Of a DNA stretch of 34,788 nt, positions 25,498-33,277 are shown piece after piece. The notes below the pieces were generated by a model that had not been told where the DNA came from, made no database searches, and was given only the letters and a program-made list of their open reading frames with translations. How positions within the stretch are numbered: the first letter of the stretch is position 1; every line of letters starts with the position of its first letter. The translations under genes and the position numbers were made by a program. This stretch comes from Planctomycetota bacterium (GTDB lineage: Bacteria; Planctomycetota; Phycisphaerae; SM23-33): NCBI GenBank assembly GCA_009908915.1, contig JAAAOJ010000058.1, positions 1 to 34,788 of the forward strand. The letters run 5' to 3'.

Positions 25498-25572
25498 GGC
25501 CGACAGGCTACCGCCTCCGTGCATCAAAGTCCAGCCGCCGGGCACGAAGATCGGGCGACCGTATGTGCCACC

Positions 25573-25677
25573 GTGGCATGGCCATCTTGGCCATCGTCGC
25601 CTGGGCGTCTCGCCCATGTCATGTATTCGCCGCCAAGCAGGGCCAAGGTGGCCATGGCACTTACGGGCGAGACGCCC
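25573..25677. repeat. cluster of interleaved palindromes (REP/BIME-like)
   Basis: The segment 25573-25592 (GTGGCATGGCCATCTTGGCC) is complementary to 25641-25660 in 18 of 20 positions. GGGCGTCTCGCCC at 25603-25615 is the exact complement of 25665-25677. The arms are themselves palindromic, so the cluster can also be read as two similar units each of two small hairpins. It lies upstream of gpsA between two genes and looks like a dispersed repetitive element rather than a terminator. Confidence 0.75.
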
Positions 25678-26047
25678 GTGCCACGCCACATGCGATGGCC
25701 CGGGTCTAAGGATCTTCTCAAGTCGGCTCCTTGTCCGGACAGTCGGTCCGCGCGTAGGATTGAGATAGCCGGCTTTGCGCAGCGTTCGCGCGACACTGCA
25801 ACCGGCTTTATCCGCATTTAACGGCCGCGGGCTAGACTAGCGCCGTCACGTCGGGGCCGCATGATGCGTGCCCGCGGCGGGGCGATTACACATAGGCGGC
25901 TGGTCATCAAGGACCATGGGGCCAGGCCCCGAGGGCGGCGAGTCGGAGGGCTCGTCGCCCTTCTGCTGCGCCGAGGCCGGCGGCGAGCCCGGCCGGGCGG
26001 CAGGCTCAGGGCTGGGCATATATCGCTTGAACTCCGCGGCGGTACTC

Positions 26048-26122
26048 CGTCCGCTGAAGTGACTTGTTCGAATCTGTTTTTCTCTCGCAAAGCCGCTAAG
26101 ATCGCCAAGGATTACTTGTTCT
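26048..26122 (-). repeat. conserved tail repeat of GxxExxY genes, copy B
   Basis: This 75-bp stretch resembles 1-72 of the window (about 80% identity) and lies immediately after the conserved end (VNGL) of the GxxExxY pseudogene. The shared core is GCGGCTTTGCGAGAGA. Confidence 0.75.
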
Positions 26123-26473
26123 GGCAGCCCGTTGACCGTGCGAGTGATGCCACGCTTCATCATGTCCTCACCGACGTTCAGTCGGTAACCGAGCTTCATA
26201 CCGGTGAGCTTCAAATAGGTCAGACGCTGCTTCTTGTGGGCATTGCAAATCCGCTCAACGGACTTCAGCTCGATGATAACCTTCCTCTCGACACTAATAC
26301 CGGCGCGGAAGCCTTCGTCGAAACGCACGCCCCGGCACACAATGGCAATCGGCAATCCGGATCTCATCCAGAAGGACGACCTCGTCGACCGTCTCCAGCC
26401 GTCCTGGACCATGTTCACGATGAACCGCAATAGCAGTGTCCACGATTTCTTTGCCTATGCTGTTCTCATCCAT
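26120..26473 (-). pseudogene. GxxExxY family protein, frameshifted
   Basis: GxxExxY proteins are PD-(D/E)XK nuclease-like and frequent in planctomycetes. Reading starts with MDENSIGKEIVDTAIAVHRE at 26473, where the signature GPGLLESVYE reads GPGRLETVDE (Tyr to Asp). That frame runs into other residues after EVVL, near 26390. The conserved middle and end (IVCRGVRFDEGFRAG, ERKVIIELKSVE with the nuclease Glu-Leu-Lys, HKKQRLTYLKLTGMKLGY, RTVNGL) continue in a second frame. The normal segment between the two is shortened, so a small deletion with frameshift is likely. The second frame also runs on without a stop into unrelated sequence. It is preceded by the CGCAAAG-rich leader typical of these loci (26476-26507). 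Confidence 0.8.
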
Positions 26474-26607
26474 CGTTGCGATCTTTGCGCCTTTGCGAGA
26501 GTCATTCTTCCTGTCTTCGAACATCCTGCATCCGCCCGAGGAGACACCCATGATGAACGAAAGACAGGACGACATCTTCCGCGTCCGCACGGCTGGGCGT
26601 CGGGTGG

Positions 26608-26793
26608 TTACCGGCCGGGCGTGTCGGTCAGCAGCAGGCGGGGCGGGGGCGGCTCGTCCTGTTGCCGTGATTGGGGCCGAACGCCCTCGACGGCCTGGGC
26701 GATGCCCGGAATCCCAGACAGGTCGATATTCACACAGCCGCCGGCCAGCAGCATCGCAGCCAGCAGCAGAACCATCATGGTGCATCTCAGCAT
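26608..26793 (-). CDS. small lipoprotein of unknown function
   Basis: The 61-residue product starts MLRCTMMVLLLAAMLLAGGC, a compact signal peptide with lipobox LAGGC. The mature part is short (VNIDLSGIPGIAQAVEG, then a Pro/Arg-rich tail). AAGGAG lies six bases before the ATG at 26793, a good ribosome site, and decides this start over the longer frame from 26889. I recognise no domain. It lies between the GxxExxY remnant and lysA. Confidence 0.6.
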   Translation of the reverse strand: MLRCTMMVLLLAAMLLAGGCVNIDLSGIPGIAQAVEGVRPQSRQQDEPPPPRLLLTDTPGR

Positions 26794-26971
26794 CGGAAGC
26801 TCCTTCTTCCTTCCCAGTGCATCCAATGCATCTGTGGTGATCATCGGCGATATGCGGCGACGCCCTCCACGCATACCGCCTGCGGCCAAACGCAGAACGG
26901 CAGGCCATGGCGGTCTGCCGTCGTGCGTCTTTTCCCTTTAGCGGGGGATAGTGGTTTGTCGTCGCGGATCC

Positions 26972-28291
26972 TCAGCCCTCCGCGCGTTCGTGGGCGATCA
27001 GGTCGTCGGTTGTCTCGCGGCGGCGGATGACGCGCCAGTCGCCGCCGCTAACGAGCACCTCGGCCGGGCGAGGCCGGGCGTTGTACTGGCTGGCCATGAC
27101 AAAGCCGTATGCTCCGGCCGAGAAAATCGCAAGTAAGTCGCCGCGGTGCAGTTCGGGCAGGCAGCGTCCGGCGGCGAGCGTATCGGTCGTCTCGCAGACA
27201 CCGCCGACGATATCGACGAGTTGCCCGCCGGGCGGCTTGTAATCGACCTTGCGCACGGGCGGCTGCTCGCCGTCGGGAAGCGTTGCCGGATAGACAACGT
27301 GCTCGGCCTCGTACAGTGCGGGCCGAAGCAGGTCGGTCATGGCCGCATCGACGATAGCGAAACGTTTCCCGGCACTCTGCTTGTCGTAGAGCACCTTGGT
27401 CAGCAGCACGCCGGCATTGCAGGCGATGTGCCGGCCCGGCTCGATGAGGACGTCCAGGCCGCGATCCTGCAGGAGTGGCACGATCTTCTCGGCGTAGTCG
27501 GCGGCGGCCGGGCTCTTGCCCTCTTCGTAATCGGCCGCGAACCCGCCGCCGATGTTCAGCGCGTTGATCGCATGACCGTCCACGCGCAGCCGGTCGATAA
27601 GTTCCAGCGCCCGCGTGATCGCCTCGACATACGGCTCGGCCGAGTAGATCGGCGAGCCGATGTGCAGGTGGACGGCGTCGAGCGCGACCTGTTCGTCCGT
27701 GCCGTGGGCGGCGAAGAACGCCGGCGCCCGGTCGATATCCACGCCGAACTTCGTGCCCTTTTTGCCCGTGGTCGTGTAGCGGTGGGTCTGCTTGTCGAAC
27801 ACGTCCGGATTCACGCGAAGGGCCGCTCGCGTCGTGCGCCCGATGCGGGCTGCCAGGCGGGAGATGTTCTCGAACTCTTCCTCGCTCTCGACGTTGAACA
27901 TGCCGATGCCGGCCGAGATCGCTTCCAGGATTTCGGCGTCTGTTTTGCCCACACCGGCAAAGACGACCCTGCCGATCACCGACGGATCGTGCGTGGCGTG
28001 CAGCACGCGGGCCAGTTCGCCCAGCGAGACGATGTCGAAGCCGCTGCCCTGCTCGGCGAGAAGCTTGAGCACGTGGATATTGCCCAGCGTCTTCACCGCG
28101 TAGCAGATCGTCGGCTGCAACGGCGCGAACGCGTCAGCCAGCCGGCGGTAGTGGTCAACCAGCGTCTGACGCGAGTAGACGTACACCGGTGAACCAAGCT
28201 GGGAGACAATGGCCTCAACCGGCACATCCTCGCAGTGCAGACGTCCATCCTTGTAGTCGAAGTGGTCCATAGTCCCGTTAGGATAATCCAT
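26972..28291 (-). CDS. lysA: diaminopimelate decarboxylase
   Basis: LysA makes L-lysine from meso-diaminopimelate, using pyridoxal phosphate in a TIM-barrel of the alanine-racemase fold. The 439-residue protein has the PLP lysine in CYAVKTLGN (Lys67; most members have KANSN), GSGFDIVSLGEL, HLHIGSPI, the phosphate loop NIGGGFAADY, the EPGRHI segment, and the substrate motif GGVCETTDTL followed by GAYGFVMASQYN. Start choice is open: the ATG at 28291 has no ribosome site, while the ATG at 28270 (MDHFDYKDG) fits the family start and has a weak GGGA very close. It is a solitary gene. Confidence 0.94.
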   Translation of the reverse strand: MDYPNGTMDHFDYKDGRLHCEDVPVEAIVSQLGSPVYVYSRQTLVDHYRRLADAFAPLQPTICYAVKTLGNIHVLKLLAEQGSGFDIVSLGELARVLHATHDPSVIGRVVFAGVGKTDAEILEAISAGIGMFNVESEEEFENISRLAARIGRTTRAALRVNPDVFDKQTHRYTTTGKKGTKFGVDIDRAPAFFAAHGTDEQVALDAVHLHIGSPIYSAEPYVEAITRALELIDRLRVDGHAINALNIGGGFAADYEEGKSPAAADYAEKIVPLLQDRGLDVLIEPGRHIACNAGVLLTKVLYDKQSAGKRFAIVDAAMTDLLRPALYEAEHVVYPATLPDGEQPPVRKVDYKPPGGQLVDIVGGVCETTDTLAAGRCLPELHRGDLLAIFSAGAYGFVMASQYNARPRPAEVLVSGGDWRVIRRRETTDDLIAHERAEG

Positions 28292-28690
28292 TGCCGACGG
28301 ATTGCCAGCGAAAAGGCGAAGGCGGACGCCGCGGCAGCGAAAAGCGTTTCGGACGTTTCCTCTCCCCCCTGCCCAATCGGATGAGAGCGAGACTACTTCG
28401 GATTTCAGATTGCGGATTCTTGATTTCGGAGAGCAGCGCGGACCCGCCTGAACCGGAGATAGCGATCCACATGCAGCCGCCCCCCTCTGGCTCCCGGCTA
28501 GCAGCTACCGACTACGGGCTACTACCTGCCGGCTACCGGCTACGGGTACCGGTTCCTACGTCCGGCCGCGGGGGCTTGAGGCTGCGGAGTTCATCGCCAT
28601 CCCGGTGGCACTGCAGACGCGGTCGGCCGACACATTCCACGGCAACCGATCCGGAAGCGAATCATGGCCGCGCGTGGTCGCGGCGACCGC
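28292..28690. other. intergenic region with low-complexity repeats
   Basis: No gene is supported. Near 28395-28435 is a TTCGGATTTCAGATT-like stretch, and about 28490-28550 a run of imperfect CTACCGGCTA/GCTACTACC units. Both are simple repeated sequence. Confidence 0.5.
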
Positions 28691-29905
28691 TCAGCCGCCC
28701 ACATAGGCCGCCATGGCCTGACGCGCGAGGGCTTCCAGGCGTTCGGCCGCGTGGTACATCGCGTCGTCAATGGCCGTCTCGGTGGCGTCCCGCTCGACCA
28801 TGGTATGGACGGCGGCAAAGATGTTGCACGGCGCATCCGTCGACGCCCCGCCGGCCAGACAGATCGTCGAGACGCCGCGCTCGCCGGCCAGCTGCGCCAG
28901 CCGCACCGGCAGCTTGCCGCAGCCGCTCTGCCCGTCCAGCCACCCCTCACCGGTGATGCACAGATCGGCCCCGTCCAGTCGCTGCGGCAGGCGGACGACG
29001 TCGGCGACGACCTTCGTTCCCGCTTCGATGCCCGCGCCGCCGAAAGCCACCAGCCCCGCCGCCAGGCCGCCCGCCGCTCCCGCACCGGGCGTATAGGTCA
29101 CGTCGATGTCCAGATGCTCACGGATTCGCGCCGCCAGGTTCGCCAGGCCATCTTCCAGCGCTGCGACGCCCTCGGGGTCGGCGCCCTTCTGGGGAGCGTA
29201 GACGGCGGCCGCGCCGTGCGGGCCCAGCAGCGGGTTGGACACGTCGCAGGCGATCACAATGTCCGTCTCGGCCAGTCGCGTGTCGATGCCGCTGACGTCG
29301 ATGCTCGCGACCTCTGCGAGCCTTCCGCCGGCGAGTCCCAGCGGCAGCCGCTCGCCGTCGGCGTCGAAAAACTCCACACCCAGCGCCTGGGCCGCCCCCG
29401 CCCCGCCGTCGCAGGTGGCCGAGCCGCCCACGCCGATGATGACCCGTCTAGGGTGCGCGTCCAAGGCCGCCTTGATAAGCTGGCCCGTGCCGTAGGTCGT
29501 CGTGCGCAGGGGATCGCGACGTGGCGGCTCGACCCGCATCAGGCCGCTGGCCGCCGCCATCTCCACCACCGCCGTCTGCCCGCCGGCAACGGGCACGTCA
29601 CGGCCCCGGGCGTCGATGGCTTCCAGGCCGATCGCCCCCGGCAACAGGCCGCCGACCTGCCCGCCGAGCACGCCAAGCCGCGCACGAATCGGACTGCCCA
29701 GTGGGTCGAAGACGTCGGCCGTGAGTACCTGCCCGCCCGTGGCCGCCACCGTCGCATCCACCAGTCCTTCTCCGCCGTCGGACATCGGACAGACGTCCAC
29801 CTGGACATCGGGGGCCACCGCCACCACGCCGGCCGCTATGGCCCGGCCGGCCTCCCTGGCTGTCAGCGACTCCTTGAACGAATCCGGTGCGATCACGACC
29901 TTCAT
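28691..29905 (-). CDS. glycerate kinase (type I, GlxK/GarK family)
   Basis: The enzyme phosphorylates D-glycerate with ATP, feeding photorespiratory-like, serine or sugar-acid carbon into glycolysis. The 404-residue protein carries the family marks: KVVIAPDSFKESLTA at the N-terminus, PMSDGGEG near residue 41, IGVGGSATCDGGAGAAQALG, then GAGAAGGLAAGL and ITGEGWLDGQSGCGKLP (usually GEGRLDxQT) near the C-terminus. It is slightly longer than the usual 380 residues. Its ATG overlaps the stop of the upstream protease gene by four bases (ATGA), so translation is probably coupled. Confidence 0.92.
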   Translation of the reverse strand: MKVVIAPDSFKESLTAREAGRAIAAGVVAVAPDVQVDVCPMSDGGEGLVDATVAATGGQVLTADVFDPLGSPIRARLGVLGGQVGGLLPGAIGLEAIDARGRDVPVAGGQTAVVEMAAASGLMRVEPPRRDPLRTTTYGTGQLIKAALDAHPRRVIIGVGGSATCDGGAGAAQALGVEFFDADGERLPLGLAGGRLAEVASIDVSGIDTRLAETDIVIACDVSNPLLGPHGAAAVYAPQKGADPEGVAALEDGLANLAARIREHLDIDVTYTPGAGAAGGLAAGLVAFGGAGIEAGTKVVADVVRLPQRLDGADLCITGEGWLDGQSGCGKLPVRLAQLAGERGVSTICLAGGASTDAPCNIFAAVHTMVERDATETAIDDAMYHAAERLEALARQAMAAYVGG

Positions 29906-31392
29906 ATGCCGATGCCCTTATCATCATGACCCACCGGCTCCGACGGAGCGGCAGGCGTCGATTCCTCTGTCGGCTCGGCCGCCGGTGCCTCGCGAAGCCG
30001 GATCTGCGTCAACGCCGCCGTCGACCCGCGGAGAATCCCAATGCGTATCAACTCCCCGCCGTCGACGTCCTCAAGCAATCGACCGAGCGTGTCCAGATCC
30101 TTCACGTGGGCCTCGCCCAGTTGGAAGAGAATATCGCCCGCACGCACCCCGATGCGATGGCCCGGCGAGTGTTCCTCCACGCCCACAACCAGCAGACCCC
30201 ACGCGGAGGGCAGCGACAGGTCGCGAGCCAGCTCGGGCGTAATTTCGCGCAGCGTCAGGCCCGTCATCCCGCGGGCCAGTTGCTTGCCGTCCGGCTTCGG
30301 GCGAACCTTGATGGGAACCGCGAGGTCCAAGGTCTCACCGCCCCGCTCGACGACCATCATCAGGTCGCTCGGGGCCTCGACCAGCAGCATGGCGAACACG
30401 TAATCGGCGATGCGCTGCACCCGCGTGCCGCCGACGGCCACGATGCGGTCGCCCGGCCGCAGTCGCCGCGCCGCCGGCGTGCCCTCGCGAACAGACACCA
30501 CGCGAACCTTGTAATGATCGTCGCCCTTTCCCGGTCGCACCTCGGCGCCGAACACCAGCCGCCGCATCCGCTCCGCGTCCAGCAACTGCGGCAGCCGGGC
30601 CGCGATGGTCTCACTGCTGATGGCGAAGCCGATATTCTGCGCGTCGGCGCGGATGGCCGTCGTCAGGCCGATGAACTCACCCTTGATATTCAGCAGCGCC
30701 CCGCCGCTGTTGCCCTCGTTGATCGGGGCATCGGTCTGTATCAGACCACCGTACGTCACGCCACCGCGAAAATTGAGTGTCCGCTCGACAGCCGAGACGA
30801 TGCCCTTGGTAACGCTGCTGCGATAGCCCAGCGGATTGCCGACCGCGATGACGGTCTCGCCGACCATGAGGTCGTCGCTCCGGGCCAGGGGCAGGTACGG
30901 CAGCGGCTGGTCGTCGGGGGGATCGATCCGGATGACAGCTAGGTCGCCTCCGGCATCGGCGGCGATGAGCCGCGCGTCGTGGCGTGTCTCGTCATCGAAG
31001 CTGACGCTGATGCTCTGGGCCCGGCGCACAACGTGGGCGTTGGTGACGATATAGCCGTCCGGATGAATCACGCAGCCCGAGCCGAGGCTCGTGACCTTCA
31101 CGCGACGATCAAACGGCGAGGGCACGGGCGACCGGGGGAAGATCTCGTCGAAGATGTCGCCCCGCATGCCCCAGCGGTCGGTGATCATCCGCGTGGTGGA
31201 GATATTGACGACGGCCGGGCCCGCCTTGCGGACCGCCCGGACCACGGGCGTGACGCGCGGATCGTCGTCCGGAACCTCCCCGGCGACGGCGGCAGGCGGC
31301 CAGAACAGACACAGGGCGGCCGCCAGCATGCTTGTCACGACGATGTAGGAACAGCCGCAGAGTCTTGAATGTTGACAGTGGTTGTTGATCAT
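29902..31392 (-). CDS. HtrA/DegP-like serine protease with PDZ domains
   Basis: This is an exported trypsin-like protease of the envelope quality-control type. The catalytic triad is visible as His120 (TNAHVV), Asp150 (GGDLAVI) and Ser229 (GNSGGALL). A hydrophobic export segment spans about residues 16-38 with likely cleavage after AVAGE. A first PDZ domain (about 285-365) and a second, more typical one (about 380-465) follow. The end is Pro/Glu-rich. At 496 residues the size suits a DegP-like protein. The first ATG (31392) has no clear ribosome site; an in-frame ATG at residue 22 would still leave a short signal. The gene precedes and overlaps the glycerate kinase gene, an unrelated partner. 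Confidence 0.9.
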   Translation of the reverse strand: MINNHCQHSRLCGCSYIVVTSMLAAALCLFWPPAAVAGEVPDDDPRVTPVVRAVRKAGPAVVNISTTRMITDRWGMRGDIFDEIFPRSPVPSPFDRRVKVTSLGSGCVIHPDGYIVTNAHVVRRAQSISVSFDDETRHDARLIAADAGGDLAVIRIDPPDDQPLPYLPLARSDDLMVGETVIAVGNPLGYRSSVTKGIVSAVERTLNFRGGVTYGGLIQTDAPINEGNSGGALLNIKGEFIGLTTAIRADAQNIGFAISSETIAARLPQLLDAERMRRLVFGAEVRPGKGDDHYKVRVVSVREGTPAARRLRPGDRIVAVGGTRVQRIADYVFAMLLVEAPSDLMMVVERGGETLDLAVPIKVRPKPDGKQLARGMTGLTLREITPELARDLSLPSAWGLLVVGVEEHSPGHRIGVRAGDILFQLGEAHVKDLDTLGRLLEDVDGGELIRIGILRGSTAALTQIRLREAPAAEPTEESTPAAPSEPVGHDDKGIGI

Positions 31393-31933
31393 ACGTTGCT
31401 TACGCGGAAGCTGCCTTGCCGGTTCGCCGGCGGACCGCTTGACTGCCTATAAGCATAGCGCAAAGCGACTCTCGATGAAAGCCTCTTGGCATCGCGACCC
31501 GTCGCGTAGCGGCCACCGCCGCGGAGTTGGCGGAGCACCGGCGACGATAAGCAGGGCAGAGGGCCCGAGGGCCAAGGGCCGGCCTGAGGGCCTGAGCGAT
31601 ACAGAGCTTCAATCCACGCTTCGGCGAAGAGGGCAATGGCATGCCCGTCGCGACGGCTCTGGCGATTCTGGGCATAGACGAATCCTACACACACACACAC
31701 GCACCGCACCAGATCAGTCATTGCGTATGATGTTGCCTGATCTCCGCAGAGCGTTCGCAAGGTCAAGCCCCGACAGGGGCATTGCTGTCTAGCAGCCCGT
31801 CTTAGGAATGGATCGGGACGATGACTCGCAGGCGGAAGGCCCGCCCGCGGCAGCGATAGGTTCGGAAACGGAACGAGCTGGCAGGGCGGTCACCGACCAG
31901 ATGCTTGCCGTCGCGTGTGTCGTCATGATATGA
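31393..31933. other. intergenic region with a dinucleotide microsatellite
   Basis: No intact gene is supported. It contains an (AC)n run of eight or so units near 31687-31702 and a GGGCC-rich imperfect repeat near 31560-31600. The right part (about 31790-31930) may be continuing remains of the integrase but has no readable frame. Confidence 0.5.
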
Positions 31934-32215
31934 TCAGCCTGACAGGTTGCCCGCCATCCAGTCAGCCTCGCGTTCGGCGAGGTATCGGTTGACGACCTCG
32001 TCAAGCGTGACGGCATCATGCGTCGGCGGCGTTCGGCCGATCTGCATGGCAGTCACGCTAAGACAAGTGGTAATCGAGTGCTTCGCAGGCCTCGGCCCAG
32101 CGCCCGAAGTAACGCATCTTCCCGTTGATCTTCTTGGCCCATGGCCGCTGGCATGGTCCAAGAGCGGCGCGTCGGGATAGGACTTGCGAGGTCGTGGTTT
32201 ATTTGCTTCGGCCAT
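31934..32215 (-). pseudogene. tyrosine-recombinase-type integrase, N-terminal remnant
   Basis: The N-terminal arm of a phage-type integrase can be pieced together across frames. MAEANKPRPRKSYPD and DHASG lie in frame 1. WAKKINGKMRYFGRWAE and ACEALDYHLS lie in a second frame that ends at a TAG. GRTPPTHDAVTLDEVVNRYL and EREADWMAGNLSG are back in the first frame, before a stop at 31934. The core-binding and catalytic domains are not found. At least two frameshifts and a stop show it is dead. The gene lies about 120 bp from tRNA-Leu, a usual attachment site for such integrases. Confidence 0.7.
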
Positions 32216-32338
32216 GGTTGCTACGCATCAGACGGCCGCGGGTGGTGTCGCGGGTGTAGTGGCGTCCTAACGCATTCCGAGCTACAATTTCCAGCATAAA
32301 TCACACGTTCATACCAGATAATGAGTTACGAACGACTC

Positions 32339-32422
32339 GCCGGAGTGGCGGAATTGGCAGACGCGCGGGATTCAAAATCCCGTTATGGCAACATAGTGTG
32401 GGTTCGAGTCCCACCTCCGGCA
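32339..32422 (+). tRNA. tRNA-Leu, anticodon CAA
   Basis: An 84-base class II tRNA: acceptor arms GCCGGAG (32339-32345) and CTCCGGC (32415-32421) pair fully, the D-arm has GGCGGAATTGGCAGA, the anticodon loop TTCAAAA holds CAA at 32373-32375, a long variable arm follows (TTATGGCAACATAGT), and the T-arm reads GTGGGTTCGAGTCCCAC. The discriminator is A32422 and CCA is not encoded. A TACAAT at 32283-32288 may be its -10 box. Confidence 0.97.
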
Positions 32423-32589
32423 TCCTGCTTCGCTCGCCAAGGGCGAGCTTCGCAGGACTTTGTCCTGTAAGTGAGCGAAGCGAACAGAAGCATATGCCGC
32501 CCTGCGTAGCTCTGCGAAGCCCGCGCTGTTTACGGGCGAAGGAGAGCGAAGCAGGGCCAAATGAGCAGGACCGATGATTGGGGCCCCTC

Positions 32590-32832
32590 GTGAAATACGT
32601 CTATCTACTCCGTTCGGTTTCCGATCCATCCCGCAAATACATCGGCCTGACCAGCAATCTGCAACAGCGGCTGAACTAACACAACGCCGGAAAGAGTCCC
32701 CACACCCGAAACTATGCGCCGTGGGAATGCGAGGTCGCCGTCCGCTTTGCCGACCCCGCCAAGGCCGAGGCCTTCGAGGAATATTTGAAGCACGGTTCGG
32801 GACATGCTTTCGCAAACCGGCATTTCTGGTAG
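32590..32832 (+). pseudogene. GIY-YIG nuclease superfamily protein with an in-frame stop
   Basis: The 80-codon frame from GTG at 32590 reads VKYVYLLRSVSDPSRKYIG, matching the GIY-YIG start (here YVYLL and KYIGLT), then TSNLQQRLN, a TAA at 32677-32679, and continues in the same frame through HNAGKSPHTRNY and FEEYLKHGSG to FANRHFW and a TAG at 32830. All family marks of these short (about 80-residue) proteins are present, so a single nonsense change inactivates the gene unless it is read through. A palindromic repeat-rich sequence flanks it on both sides. Confidence 0.82.
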
Positions 32833-33183
32833 AATGCACAGCGTCACAACGCGACACGGCCCGCCGCAACGCCGCCGTGCGGGGAAAACTCCCGCCCGGC
32901 CGAGCTTCACGGCCTCCCGAGCGGCTTTCGTAAAAAAACGCCAACAGACGCCAACACGGACTTGTCCTGCGAAGCTCGGGCTTGTCCCGAGCGAAGCAGG
33001 ATGCGACGACAGGCCGCGACTAAAAAGTGCATCGTCCTGCGTAGCCGTGATCCGGCGTAGCTTCAGCGTAGCAAGATGGGCGAAGCAGGATGCGCCATAT
33101 GGTGCGCCATTTCGGCCTGAAGTTCCTGCCTATTCGCTGCTCTCACCTCGCCTTCTTTGCCGCCCACTGCGCCCAGAACCTCA
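32833..33183. other. repeat-rich region between the GIY-YIG remnant and the transposase
   Basis: It holds a strong hairpin at 32966-33000 (CCTGC/GCAGG outside CTCGGG/CCCGAG) and several more blocks of the type GCGAAGCAGGATGCG, also seen near 32420-32540. No gene is supported. Confidence 0.5.
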
Positions 33184-33212
33184 TTGTCCAAGCTCCCCGC
33201 ACCGGCTATAAT
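33184..33212 (+). promoter_or_regulatory. strong promoter upstream of the IS91 transposase
   Basis: TTGTCC at 33184-33189 and a perfect TATAAT at 33207-33212 are 17 bp apart. The transcript would start near 33219, about 60 bp before the transposase ATG. Confidence 0.65.
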
Positions 33213-33277
33213 AATCCTAACAGAACACGAACCATTAATCGCACGGAGGCACGCCGATTCCCGGGAAGGGGACTCGC

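Noticed and set aside
31687..31702. Functional meaning of the (AC)n run
   Set aside because: Simple dinucleotide repeat in a gene-free stretch, with nothing nearby that it could switch.
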